Shown here piece by piece: positions 38,609 to 50,414 of a DNA stretch of 64,000 bases. The translations under genes and the position numbers were made by a program. The first letter of the stretch is position 1; the number at the start of each line of letters is the position of its first letter. The stretch is from Daucus carota subsp. sativus (lineage: Eukaryota > Streptophyta > Magnoliopsida > Apiales > Apiaceae): NCBI RefSeq assembly GCF_001625215.2, contig NC_030381.2, positions 49,065,214 through 49,129,213 of the forward strand. Reading direction: 5' to 3'. Under the pieces are notes generated by a model. That model was given only the letters and a program-made list of their open reading frames with translations, was not told where the DNA came from and searched no databases.

Positions 38609-41234
38609 GTGATTTTCTTCAACAAAATGATCTGCATTTTGGTGAAAGATAGCTGGAAATATATTCTGTATCTTTTATCTCAGGATGTCAAAGGTATATA
38701 TTCTACCAAGTTAAATTATGTTTCTATATTTTTTGTTGCCGGTTCTAAATGGACAACTTAAACACCTTAATGCTGAACCAGGTAGATTGTCTGCATATTG
38801 CAGGGATTTTTAAACATCAATAATTTGACCCCGATAAAATACGGTTTTCTTATAATTGTAATTTAGATGCTCAAGACTGTGCAGTACTTGTTGGTACTAA
38901 AGAAATACTAATACATATTTTTTTATACCACTAGCAACATCAGCTCAAATTTGGTAATTGCTTTTTGACAAATACAGAGCAGAGTTTATTCAAATGATAA
39001 TAAAACAATCTCCCAAGAAAGATATAACACAAGATTACTTGATTTCAATAACAATGTCCCGTATAAAGAAACTGCATTATAGTGACTCTTTTAGAAACCT
39101 TCCAAAATAGTAATGCAAAAATGGATACACTCATGTATCCTATCATGTGGAGATTGCAACCTTTACCCATTTTGTGTTTTATTTAAGCAATATATGTTCT
39201 GTAAATAATTTAACAAATATGTTTTCATATAAGTGTTAACAATCAAAAATAGTTTGTAGCTTTTTAATTAATATAATTATCTACGGATAAGGATAGTCAT
39301 TGCCTGTTGCAAGGGGCAAGATCTTTTTGAATGAAACACCCATCGAAGCTAAAGAGTATTTTTTTACTTTGGGACAGTCTTGTGGTATACTATTATAGAC
39401 AGCTAATTCTATCCTATGAGTTCCACAACTAGAACTTTTAAACCAGCAAATAAGACAAAAACTTTGAACTTGCAACCAGTGAATAGTGGACTAAAATATT
39501 CTTAATTTGAAGATAATATATAAGCAATTGTAGAAACTTAATGGGAAATTATTAAATAATGAAGGCTTTGCTAGAAGCTTCAACTGATAGCTAAGATAAT
39601 TACAAGGTAAGACCTTTACCAAACATAATTTCAAGTACATAATTTCTTTGTGTATCTATGTATATAAGATAGTTATGAGCTACAGTAGTGATTAACTATA
39701 TTCTTTCTTTTATAGTTGGTTTATCTAAAATAGAAAAGAAAGTATGTAAACTGATGACATAATCCAAAATGACCAAAGAAAATTATGTCATTTAATTTGT
39801 AAAGAAAGAGATTAAAGATGTAGCAAGATTGATGTAATATTGATTTACATTTTATTGTATCTTTACTTACTAAAAATGAGAGGAAATAATAATTACAAAA
39901 GATGCAGTCAACAACATTGTTAACAAAATATATCTATCTTTAATAATAATTCTTATAAATATTTTTTTTAACTTATTGATGTCCTTTCTTAACTTATCAT
40001 TTTCGATTAACCTTGCCTAATATAGACATTATAATGTTACTTTGTCAGGGAGCTCAATATAAATTACTACTTCTTTATTATTAATTTTATTTTGTTAAAA
40101 ATTACTGAAAATACAGGGGGTGGGTTTTATATTTAAATTCTATCCTTATACTTTTATATTGAAAATTAACTCAACCTCATATAATTTGAACTTATATATA
40201 TTTATGGAATGAATAGATATTCTACTATTGTTTGTAGTGCCACGTAATGAACCTTAGACCGTTTTTCATGTCGCAATCGGTCTCCTCTTTTACTTTTGGA
40301 AATACTGTGGGTGGACTTTATATCTAAAATCTACTTTTTTATATTGAAAATCAACAAAACCTCAGAAAAGTGCCGAGGGACATCCTCGGCATCATTTTTC
40401 AAAGAAAAATTGACCGCTGACCGGATATCTATTATATGCTTACTAGATATGGACCATAGGTATATAATAATCAGAACCAGTGCCATATTGAAACTGATTT
40501 ATTTGCAGAACCACGAGTGTCTTTCTGTTCTGTTCAATAGCATGTACAGGAAATTAGACAGACTGGTGTAATCTTGGATCCTACCAAAATTTTGGACTTT
40601 TGCGTGTGTGCACGTCTGTGTCTAAACTTTTATCTGCAATATTCAGAATTTAGCAGTAAATGACTTCCATCTGACATTTAGTTCTATAATTGAGGGTCCC
40701 ATCCGGCCTTCCCGAGCCTGTGTTCTACTAGTTATTTACTGATCAGAGTTGAACTTGTGATTCTACTGTGATGACCGACCAATGTAACACCAGAGTACAA
40801 GCTTTCCTCCCTTTTTTTGGTCATTGATTTGTAGGGATCTAATATATTTGGGTTATCCTTTGCGATGAATTAAGTTTCTTAGAAGCCTTGAGAATCAAAG
40901 GAGTGGCCAAGCGGTGGCAAAGGTACTCCTATTTCAAAAATAATACTTGCTAATGCATTATTGAAGTAAATAGTTTTAGGTAGCTTCTTTTATTATCTAT
41001 AGTTACCGTTCCATTACTTGTGTCGTCCTTAAATTTTTAGTCATACTAGCTCCAGGCAAGCAGCTACCGGCATTTATAATGAAATATTATTTATATAAGT
41101 AAGCCAATATAGTTATATACATAGTAACGGCATTGGATTTGAATACCCAATTTGAATCACTTGTACAATGGCATTATTACTCTGAAGTCTTAAGCTGTTG
41201 CATAAGATACATCCATAGCAATACAGAAAAAGCC
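38609..41234. other. Long intergenic region, no gene seen
   Basis: AT-rich. 40100-40260 and 40305-40440 share 'ttttatat..aaattct..ctt..ttttatattgaaaatcaac', a diverged pair of repeats. A short GCCGAGG..CCTCGGC hairpin lies at 40372-40391. Open frames here show no protein character. Confidence 0.5.
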
Positions 41235-41716
41235 GCCTTTAGCAGTATCACCCCTTTACACCCTTATGTTTCCACCGCCAACCCCAGTTTGTTTCCCATG
41301 AGTTCTTTGTCAACCAGTACTTGGTACCGTCAACTTCCGCCCCAGTTTTTCCGTAACCAACACCAAGATCAATGCCTACAATCTGCTAAAAAACCCGTTG
41401 GAATTAAAGTTAAAGGGCATATCTGTCATTGGATGATTAGCTACTGTCTTGCTGTAGACTAGTATCGCTCATAACCACTTGGCTGCTAGTGAAGCTTCTT
41501 ATGTGAAGTTGCGATTTCCATCAGCTGCAGTGTAAGGGTAAGATGTTTCTGAGGAAGTTTCTTTGTTTTTCATGACAAATTTATAGCCATTCTACATGTT
41601 GCCACCTTCACAACCTTGATCTTCCCCAGATTTGTCACAATCTACTAGTTTTCCACAGATTTCCATTTTTAAGATTCCTTAGGTGGCAGCCGTGATTCAA
41701 AATTCCCAGCAGCTTC
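41235..41716 (-). pseudogene. Papain-type cysteine protease pseudogene (exon 2 only, inverted)
   Basis: On the minus strand this stretch aligns with exon 2 of the three intact proteases at 43.6-51.5 kb. It starts at a GGAAGCTGCTGG (GSCW) block at about 41716, then [24 protein letters not shown], a worn TVANHP region, and GTKYWLTKNSW near 41315. It has several stops and indels, and the block before LVDC is shortened. No exon 1 is found upstream of it. It is in the opposite orientation to the intact genes, so it arose by an inverted duplication or insertion and then decayed. Confidence 0.85.
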
Positions 41717-43500
41717 CTATATTTCAACATATAAATATTTATTTGGTGAGGTAGGATTATAGTACTGAATGTGAAGATTTGTGGAACAGTAGAAAGTAAC
41801 CTTTGGCAGTCTCTATTCATTATGCAGTTCCCCACTGCACATTGTATCTTTTGTACTAAGTTGTCTGTAAAAGCCAAAAAAAAAAAAGTTGAATGTAAAA
41901 CGCCCAGTGTAGGACTGTTGTAGGAAAAGAAATTAAAGTTGGATCTTTGTACCACATTGACCTTTGATCAATAGGTGTAAAAGCACCTTATTCCTTCTGT
42001 CCGTGTTAGATTGCGTTGCCGTCACACATGGACGGTGCTGTGGCATGTACAAGTGCAACAACACTAGGCCCGTGACGTGGTCTATACATTTTTCCCCTGC
42101 TAGTCTAGTATACTCCTAGAAAATAGAATTACAATCTTATTAATCGCCTGCCCTCTTATCTCTTCTTCTTTAAAGAACAAAAAGGATTCTTTGTAACTTA
42201 ATATTTGCTCCCTCCCTCTCTTTGTGGTCAAGTTGTAATTTTGTTTACTTGTTGAACAATTAAATGAATTCCACATCGTCTTTGAATATCTGAAATATGA
42301 TAGCTTTGTCTGCTTAGTCCTTTTAATCATGACTTTCATATTTCTCTGCATTGATGGTTCAGGAAGTGCTCGAGATGTGAGATGCAGCTTCAGAATCCAA
42401 TATTCCTACAAAAATATAAGCATCAGTCAGTTCCTGATGCAAGACAGAGACCGTGAAACTGCGAAAGGCATTTACCCTTTCACCACATTTCTAGAAACAG
42501 CTGTACAAAATACCATGTATGAAAGATGTATATCTAAGTAGAATACACGTAGTCACGTACTCATACTCTTCTTCTATGTGATAGGTAGTTATGAGAACCA
42601 TACCTCTTGATATGCATATATGAGATGTGTATGTTTCAGATGAAATATCTCAGATCTAAAGTATATCAGAGATGTGTATCTTCCAAATATGCATTCTAAG
42701 TATGTGCGTCTTTATGATACACATTTTAATCATGTTACAGATTAGTTGGAACAATTCTCTGCTGGATTTTAATACTATAAGTAGAAAACTGAAGTTGCAG
42801 GGTTTGGATGAAATGAGGGAGCTTTGTGAATAATCTTGCAGCTTTAATTAGCGGTGGATCTGGTTCATTCTTGTATGAAGTGAATATTATTGGATTTATG
42901 GTTTTACACTCTTTTGCAAGTTCCACTGTTAAATCATAGTTTTGTGTTTGTTATCTTCTTATCAAGAATGATAGTTTATAAATGCAATTGTAACATGAAC
43001 ATGTCTAAATATATATTGATGACATTTATCTCCAAATGATCACCATGTTCATCTGGTCTTGGAGGTGATTGCCCATTCAGTATGCAATCGTAAACCTAAT
43101 CTGCTTTGGATTAGGTCCATAACATATGTATGTTAGTAGCATATGTTCAGCGGAAGAAAAAACTTGACATGCTAATCTCAAGTTCTTGATGTATATACGG
43201 GGGTGTTAAAATATCATTCAACAAAAATTTGCATCAAGGTTTTTCATGTCCAGCGTTTTCTTTTCTCTAGATGTATGTTACTATCATTCATATGTTCTTG
43301 CCATGTGATTTTAGAGTTTGTTTGTGATTCACTATGATATTACAAACAGAATGAATTAGCAAGTCAGGTCTAATTTGGTTTGATCACATCAAGATAGTCT
43401 AATAAATAAAGTAACTATTATTTATTTTAGAACAGATAATTAAATTTAGTTTAAGAAAGTATATAATAAGTTGGGATACTTCATTGTACTATCTTATGTG
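41717..43500. other. Intergenic region, no gene seen
   Basis: No recognisable coding or mobile element, apart from AT-rich DNA and short palindromes. Confidence 0.5.
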
Positions 43501-43516
43501 ACTGAATTTTTGCCCT

Positions 43517-43573
43517 GCCCGGCAAACTGCAAACTTCATTCCTTTCGCATTAGACTGCAACATTCTATATAAA
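43517..43573 (+). promoter_or_regulatory. Protease promoter module, copy 1
   Basis: GCCCGGCAAACTG at 43517-43529 and TATATAAA at 43566-43573, 49 bp apart start to start. The same pair precedes the other two protease genes. Confidence 0.7.
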
Positions 43574-43653
43574 CCTTTCATTCTTCAATGTCTAACATGT
43601 ACCTTAGCAGCTTCAACTTCTTAGTGCAGTGCCTTTGTACCTCAACCACAAAT

Positions 43654-44765
43654 ATGGCTTTCAAACATTTCATGATAGCTGCTCTGATACTTTTAGGAGC
43701 ATGGGCTTGTCAAGCAACATCGCGAACACTTCCAGAAGCATCGATGTTTGAAAGACACGAGCAATGGATGATCCAGTATGGTCGTGTGTACAAGGATGAA
43801 GCGGAAAAGTCTGTGCGTTTTCAGATATTCATGGACAATGTCAAGTTCATTGAAGAATTTAATAAGGATGGTCGACAGAGTTACAAGCTGGCCGTTAATG
43901 AATTTGCAGATCAAACGAATGAGGAGTTTCAGGCCTCGAGGAATGGATACAAGATGGCGGTCAGTTCAAGACCCTCTCAGACTACATTGTTCAGGTATGA
44001 AAATGTGACTGCAGTTCCGTCTAGTATGGACTGGAGGAAGAAAGGAGCTGTTACACCTGTCAAAGACCAAGGCCAATGTGGTAAGATATAATATAGCTAT
44101 CTCTCTCGATCAATATATTCTTTTGAGCCTCTTAAGATGATCTCTAATTGTAACATTAACTATGAACAATAGGAAGCTGCTGGGCGTTTTCAACAATAGC
44201 TGCCACGGAAGGGATCACTAAACTCAAGACTGGAAAACTGATCTCACTCTCAGAGCAAGAACTCGTAGACTGTGACAAAACCGGGGAGGATCAAGGCTGT
44301 GAAGGTGGCTACATGGAAGATGGCTTTGAATTCATTGTAAAGAACAAAGGGATAGCTCTTGAAGCATCTTACCCTTACACTGCAGCTGATGGCACTTGCA
44401 ATTCCAAAGAAGAAGCTTCACGAGCAGCCAAAATTAGCGGTTATGAGAAGGTACCAGCCAACAGTGAGACCGCATTGCTGAAAGCAGTTGCTAATCAGCC
44501 GGTATCAGTTTCTATAGATGCAAGCGGAGTTGCCTTCCAGTTCTACTCCAGCGGGGTTTTTACTGGAGAGTGTGGAACAGACCTTGATCACGGTGTCACT
44601 GCAGTCGGTTATGGGAAAACCAGTGATGGCACCAAGTACTGGTTGGTTAAGAACTCGTGGGGCGCGAGCTGGGGAGACAGTGGTTACATAATGATGCAAA
44701 GGGGTGTTGCTGCCAAAGGTGGCCTCTGCGGCATTGCTATGGATGCATCCTATCCAACTGCTTAG
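43654..44765 (+). CDS. Papain-type cysteine protease, SAG39/SAG12 clade, copy 1
   Basis: Exons 43654-44080 and 44173-44765 (phase 1 intron, 92 bp) give 339 aa. A signal peptide ([21 protein letters not shown]) is followed by an I29 prodomain with an ERFNIN-type run (E-x3-R-x2-F..N..I..N; here [18 protein letters not shown]). The mature enzyme starts near [14 protein letters not shown]. Catalytic Cys145 in GQCGSCWAF (codon for Gly spans the intron), His in [11 protein letters not shown], Asn in KNSWG; the oxyanion Gln is in KDQGQCG. Secreted or vacuolar endopeptidase, expected to be made as a zymogen. The later ATG was chosen since it begins the signal peptide and aligns in all copies. No C-terminal granulin domain. 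Confidence 0.92.
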
Positions 44766-45073
44766 GCCTCCTTATACTCTGTCTTCTATTCACCTAAAAC
44801 TATGTGTTATGTGTCTATGGGGCAAGCAAGTGTGAATATGTGAATGTTGAACAGTGTAAATACAGTTGATTTTTACATAATACAAACTATTAAAAGCAAT
44901 AACAAGTTTCAATTCAGGCGCTAATATTTCAATTTTCTAATTTTTGCATAAGCTGAACTCAAATGTGAAGGGAAATTGATTATTTGGATACGTGTTGAGC
45001 ACTATACCGTGAACCATACTTTAATTACATATGCTAATCTAGTCTTTTCTTAAAAAAATGTTTACATTAAGAT

Positions 45074-45521
45074 GGTTGTATTGGATTGAGATTTTTAAGT
45101 ATTTTTTTTTCATTTATGAAATCCGAGAGTATTCGATTGGGATTGTTTCAAATCCATTAAAATCTTGAGGTATTTAATTGGAATTTCAAATTATGCTACA
45201 AAATCTGGTGGTATTCAATTGGGATTTTAAATTATACTTTAAAATCCAATGGTATCAATTGAGATTGTTTAAAATCCGTTGATATTCAAATGCAGATGGA
45301 TTTTTTTAATTTCATAAAATAATGAATTTTGTGGCATTTTTCGGTATATTTTATGTTTTTTGAAATCTCACTAAATTCAATGGGATTTTGAAGCATTGTG
45401 CTTAAATCATATCAATTCCACGACATTTTATCAAGAATTCGCGCAAAATCAAAATCACATACAATCCGTTAAAATCCATAAACTAAAAACAGTCCATTAA
45501 AATCTCAATCGAATGCACCCC
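45074..45521. mobile_element. MITE with GATTGAGATTTT-type ends
   Basis: The left end GGTTGTATTGGATTGAGATTTT and right end AAAATCTCAATCGAATGCACCCC are inverted copies over about 23 bp. The 448-bp non-coding interior has repeated 'aaatc..attgaaat' motifs. A partial relative lies at 8430-8735, and a piece near 22440-22475. Confidence 0.7.
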
Positions 45522-45688
45522 TCTAAACCAAGTTTTTTGGTTTGTGACAATTGCTTCCTCAAGATCAAGTCCAAAGTTGCATTCCTTAGTCGAGAATTTA
45601 CAAATAACGGAATCCATTCCCCTTTCTACACATTGTTGGGATATAATCCCATATATTCATATTTGATTTAACTGGTTATCTTTCCTGT

Positions 45689-45784
45689 GCCCGCCTCTTT
45701 TTCTGCAGAAACTGAGGTGCAGGTAGTCCGCATCTTCACAGACATGTCTATTTCACCGAGCCTCTCTCCGAGACAGTGCCCAGA

Positions 45785-45835
<51 letters not shown>

Positions 45836-46008
45836 TCTTAGGACCGTTATAGTTACGGCCGCTGTTCTCCGGGGCTTCGGTCGCCGGCTCCCCTGTCATC
45901 AGGTCACCAACTTCCTTGACCTTCCGGCACTGGGCAGGCGTCAGCCCCCATGGTCTTACGACTTTGCGGAGAACTGTGTTTTTGCCCGCCTTTTTTTCTG
46001 CAGAAACT
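45689..46008 (-). other. Plastid 23S rRNA fragment in nuclear DNA (NUPT), flanked by 25-bp direct repeats
   Basis: About 45714-45983, read on the minus strand, is part of a bacterial/plastid-type 23S rRNA. It contains GGCCGTAACTATAACGGTCC followed by TAGCGAAATTCCTTGTCGGG, the invariant helix 69-71 region of domain IV, and extends into domain V. At GC-rich 270 bp it stands out from its surroundings. A 25-bp sequence (45689-45713) is repeated just after it (45984-46008) with one mismatch. It is too short to be a working rRNA gene, and small deletions are visible near 45950 and 45975. Confidence 0.9.
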
Positions 46009-46009
46009 A

Positions 46010-46600
46010 TTATCTCTCTTGTCTTTTTTATGTGAAACAACGCTTCATTAATCATTGTTTTGCTTTCTTTTTTAACCACATATTTTACTCTTTTTACATA
46101 CTATATTAAAAAAAAAAAACTATATTCAAAAAAATATTATTCATAAATTATATACAAGTTAAAATTTTATTAAATATTAATTATATATTTATTTTTGATT
46201 TATCTTTCAAAATTTTATACTTATGATGAAATGTAATTTATTTCAAAAAAAATATCAACATAAAACAAATTTTTTTATCAAATTTTATGGCAACTTTTAA
46301 TCATAAATAATAACGAGCCCCGTTGCATATACACTAATTTTCTAATTAATTAAAATCACCTTCCAACTATTTTTTATTATATATCATATTGGCTTATTTT
46401 AATTAGAAAATTAGTGTATATGCAGGGGGCCTCATTATTATTTGTAGGACAAAATTAATAAAAGTTGTCATAAAATTAATTATATTTTTTTTAATATAAT
46501 ATGTAAAATATGTGGTTAAAAAGGAAAGTACAACAATAAAAAAATATAATTAATGAAACGTTAATTGTTTATTGACAGAAAAAAAAGATAATGATGACAA
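46010..46600. repeat. Large inverted repeat (foldback element)
   Basis: The left arm 46015-46345 and right arm 46395-46590 pair in blocks: 'ctaattttctaattaa' near the centre, 'aattttatggcaactttta' further out, and 'ttaaccacatattttac' against its complement at 46503-46520. Centre near 46370. The inner arms are almost identical over about 45 bp. Non-coding. The outer left arm starts directly after the plastid fragment's right flanking repeat. Confidence 0.7.
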
Positions 46601-46619
46601 CTTAACCTGTGCCCTACCC

Positions 46620-47230
46620 GTTGATTTAATTAGAATGATTTAAGAGCCTATGTACATGTTACCGCCAATATTCTGACCAGATTAATATTGATTGCAAAGG
46701 AAATCACGTATATCGAGTGATGAAGATTTTTATCCATCGGATTTATATCACAAACCAGATATTAATATCTCTGGATAGAAATTGTTACATTGAACCCATT
46801 TGGCTTTGAATAATTTTTTTTCGTACTTTAACATTTAAAAATATATATTAATAAGTGGATAATAGCTCCTTTTATCATAATTTCAAGTAATATATGTCTC
46901 AAAATATCATTTTATAACCTTACATCATTTCGACATTTATATTATTTTTTAAGGAAAAAAAGGATATATCGTATAGCGTTTAACATTTTTTTAGCTTAAA
47001 TCCATAAGAAAACACCCGCACAGACCCTAACACCAAGCAATGTAACGTTATGAAGTAACTGTATTTTATCTAATGTTGGAAGCCCAAACTCATATACAAT
47101 ATGCTACAGAGGACCATATTTTTAGAATATACTAGTATTTAGGATATTTTTAACTCCAAAATGATGTTATTTAGTTCTTTTCTCCTTGAGGAGTTAGGAT
47201 AGATCATTGTGCTATCTCACCTTAAGTTTT
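46620..47230. other. Intergenic, no gene seen
   Basis: AT-rich spacer between foldback element and second protease promoter. Confidence 0.5.
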
Positions 47231-47235
47231 GGCCT

Positions 47236-47289
47236 GCCCGGCAAACTGAAAAACTTTGTTCTCATTCAAACAATAAAATTCTATAAATA
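47236..47289 (+). promoter_or_regulatory. Protease promoter module, copy 2
   Basis: GCCCGGCAAACTG at 47236-47248 and TATAAATA at 47282-47289, 46 bp apart start to start. A further conserved block 'ggatagatcattgtgctatct' lies about 30 bp upstream. Confidence 0.7.
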
Positions 47290-47366
47290 CCTTCACCCCT
47301 TAATTCTCTAACATGTACCTCTTACTTCAAACTACTACTATCATTAAACCTACCTCCAGCATAACT

Positions 47367-48498
47367 ATGGCTTTCTCTGTTGAAAGAAAATATATCATTG
47401 CTGCTTTTGTTCTTTTAGGGGCCTTGGCTTGTCAAGCAACATCCCGAACACTTCCAGATGCATCACTGTTGGAAAGACACGAACAATGGATGACTCAATA
47501 TGGTCGTGTCTACAAAGACGAAGCAGAGAAGTACATGCGTTTCCAGATATTCAAAGACAACATCAAGTTCATCGAAGAATTTAATAAGGATGGCAGACAG
47601 AGTTACAAGCTAGGCATTAATGAATTTGCAGACCAAACGAATGAGGAGTTTAAGGCCTCACGAAATGGTTACAAGATGAAAACTAGTCCAGGAACGGCAC
47701 AGACTACGTTGTTCAGGTACGAAAATGTGACTGCAGTTCCATCTAGTATGGACTGGAGGAAGAAAGGAGCTGTTACACCTGTCAAAGACCAAGGCCAATG
47801 TGGTAAGAACTAAGATCATATAAAGCTATGTACTTTGTCATCAAAATTTAAGTGCATCTAAACTCTTAAGACTAACCCTTAGTGTAATATAATCATGAAC
47901 CATAGGAAGCTGCTGGGCATTTTCAACAATAGCTGCCACAGAAGGAATCACTAAACTCAAGACTGGAAAATTGATCTCACTCTCCGAGCAAGAACTCGTA
48001 GATTGTGACAGAAATGGGGAGGATCAAGGCTGTGAAGGTGGCTACATGGAAGATGGCTTTGAATTTATCATAAAGAACAAAGGGATAGCTCTTGAAGCAT
48101 CTTACCCTTACACTGCAGCTGATGGAACTTGCAATTCCAAAGAAGAAGCTTCACGAGCAGCTAAAATTAGCGGTTATGAAAAGGTACCAGCCAACAGTGA
48201 GGCCGCATTGCTGAAAGCAGTTGCCAATCAGCCAATATCAGTTTCTATAGATGCAAGCGGAGCTGGATTTCAGTTCTACTCCAGTGGGGTTTTTAGCGGA
48301 GAATGTGGAACAGACCTTGATCATGGTGTCACCGCAGTTGGCTATGGAAAAACCAGTGATGGCACCAAATACTGGTTGGTTAAGAACTCGTGGGGCGCGA
48401 GCTGGGGAGACAGTGGTTACATAATGATGCAAAGGGGTATTTCTGCTAAAAGTGGCCTCTGTGGTATCGCAATGGATGCATCCTATCCAACAGTATAG
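47367..48498 (+). CDS. Papain-type cysteine protease, SAG39/SAG12 clade, copy 2
   Basis: Exons 47367-47802 and 47906-48498 (phase 1 intron, 103 bp) give 342 aa. Same domain order as copy 1: signal peptide ([21 protein letters not shown]), I29 prodomain with [18 protein letters not shown], then mature peptidase with Cys148 in [17 protein letters not shown] and KNSWG. The stop follows MDASYPTV. It is closer to copy 3 than to copy 1 (shared [30 protein letters not shown]). All catalytic residues present. Confidence 0.92.
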
Positions 48499-49600
48499 AC
48501 CTTTCTAACCTAATTGTTTCATGTACCTAAATCTGTATGCTACGTGTATACAGTGCAAGTGTGATTGTGTGAAAATCAAACAGTGTACAAACTACAAACA
48601 TTGTACAAACTACAAAGTCTTCCAATGCCTAATATAGTTCATATGTACATAGGATACGCTCCTAAAACTAATGGGCAAATTGTTATATATCCTTGCAGTT
48701 GCTTTCCTGCCACTGCATGAAATGTTTTATACCATTCAAATTGCACATTTAAGTTGCTACCTGAAGAGCAATTTCTTCGATGAAGTCCCAGAGACATTTT
48801 CTAGCTGACTTAGAGCACTAGAACCTTTCCCTTTTCCAGCAACTCCTCTGTTACGACCTCTGTCAACTTCTCTTCTAGGACCTCCATATATGATAATAGT
48901 TTCATCAAGAAGATTGTGTAGTAGCCTATATATGATGTATATACTAGAGTTTGAATTCTACTGAGTGCTAATCAAATATACAGATGTTCAACAAAAATAT
49001 TACAAGACATAAGTAAAAGATGCAGGAGATACAGGTCTCCGATTAGTATGCTGCTACGTAGAATTAAACTATATCCTGACAGTTGCACTTCTTATCTGCA
49101 GCTGCTGCACAAAAGAGGTATATAATCTCCATGTCTACATCCTAAGACTATAAAGCTTTAAGATGACATTTTATGTTGGAAACTACATAAACAATGTAAT
49201 TGAATGTATTTCTAAAAAAACTAAAAATTCGAAGAAGATTACGCATGTTTGGCTGGTCTTAAAATCGCGTCAGCTTTTTCGTACCGTTTCTCTAAAGAAT
49301 TTATAAATCAGCTTCCAGCTTATAAGTCCAAATTTGAGAATTTCAGAAGTTGAAATTCCTAATTTTTTTAGTGCTTTATTTTTATTTTTAAAATTTGATT
49401 TACAAAAATGTAAAGAACGACTTTACAGGATAAATCATAATATCTTATTATTATATTTAATGATTATCATACACGATAAATTGTAGATACCAAAAATTAT
49501 CCCCACACATAAATTAAAAATTATTTTTTTACTTATAAATAACTTCTTGCACGTAGGCAATAAACACTTCTTTCAAATTAAGCTAAACCCTTCCTGGCCA
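48499..49600. other. Intergenic region with degenerate repeat
   Basis: No gene. 49240-49600 ('gtttggctggtcttaaaa' ... 'acttataaat..ttaagctaaac') resembles the degenerate repeat at 8736-9130 and is probably an old non-autonomous element. Confidence 0.45.
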
Positions 49601-49604
49601 GGTC

Positions 49605-49791
49605 AATTAAAGTTATGAAAGATTTCGATTTATTTATCTATATATATATAATAATGGATTTACCCGGACCAATACATGATTTTCTTTTAGTCTTTCTGGG
49701 ATGGGGTCTTATATTAGGAGGTCTGGGAGTGGTATTACTCCCCAATCCAATTTATTCTGCCTTTTCATTAGGATTGGTTCTCTATGATCGA
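49605..49791 (+). other. ndhG: Plastid ndhG 5' fragment in nuclear DNA (NUPT)
   Basis: From an ATG at 49654 the frame reads [20 protein letters not shown] and on to [13 protein letters not shown], the N-terminus of the plastid NAD(P)H-plastoquinone oxidoreductase subunit 6. About 45 codons are kept. After 'ggattggttct' (49791) the sequence leaves ndhG. The upstream 'gttatgaaagatttcgattta' also looks like plastid leader. In the nucleus it lacks promoter and the rest of the gene and is not functional. Confidence 0.85.
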
Positions 49792-50279
49792 AGAAGATTG
49801 TAGTAACATGTAAGGAGGAAACACTTCATTTAAACTAAGCCAGACGCCCGGTATGATTGAACAATGTGGTTTCTGAAAAGTCATGAAAATAATCGGTATG
49901 TAAAAGTTTAACGAAATCATAAATTACTACTCATGGACCAAACAGTTGGATAACCGGTGTCTGCAAAGGCATTCTTTAGCAGCATCAATATCTTCACTGC
50001 CACTTAAAAAATTACAGTGTTCTTCTAGACGATATTCCTAAAATAATACTACTACAAAGAAGCAGTAAAAGTGCTCTTCTAAACGATACGGGAAGTGGAT
50101 TTGCTTTTTATGAGCGCTGTACCGTATACTCTACTCAACTTTTATTTACTTCATTTGGTCTATTTGTAAAAGTAAATATAACCCATTTGAGTTTATTTCT
50201 TTAGAATACTAACATTTACAAGTATAAAATTAGTTGGGATAGATCTTTTTACTATCTTAACTCAACTGTGTTTTGGCCC

Positions 50280-50336
50280 GCCCGGCAAACTGGAAACTCC
50301 ATTCCATTCACATCAGAGACTAGATAACTATATAAA
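50280..50336 (+). promoter_or_regulatory. Protease promoter module, copy 3
   Basis: GCCCGGCAAACTG at 50280-50292 and TATATAAA at 50329-50336, 49 bp apart start to start. Upstream 'gttgggatagatc..actatctta' is shared with the other copies. Confidence 0.7.
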
Positions 50337-50414
50337 GCTTCATTGCTCAAATGTCTAACAGGTACCTCTTCCTTCAGTAACTACAACTATCTAGATACCT
50401 ACCTGAGCATCACT

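Noticed and set aside
40895-40935. tRNA-like A-box (GAGTGGCCAAGCGGT)
   Set aside because: No matching B-box or acceptor stem downstream.
45687-46109. A 140-codon open frame on the plus strand and an 88-codon one on the minus strand
   Set aside because: Both read through the plastid 23S rRNA fragment; rRNA sequence gives chance open frames.
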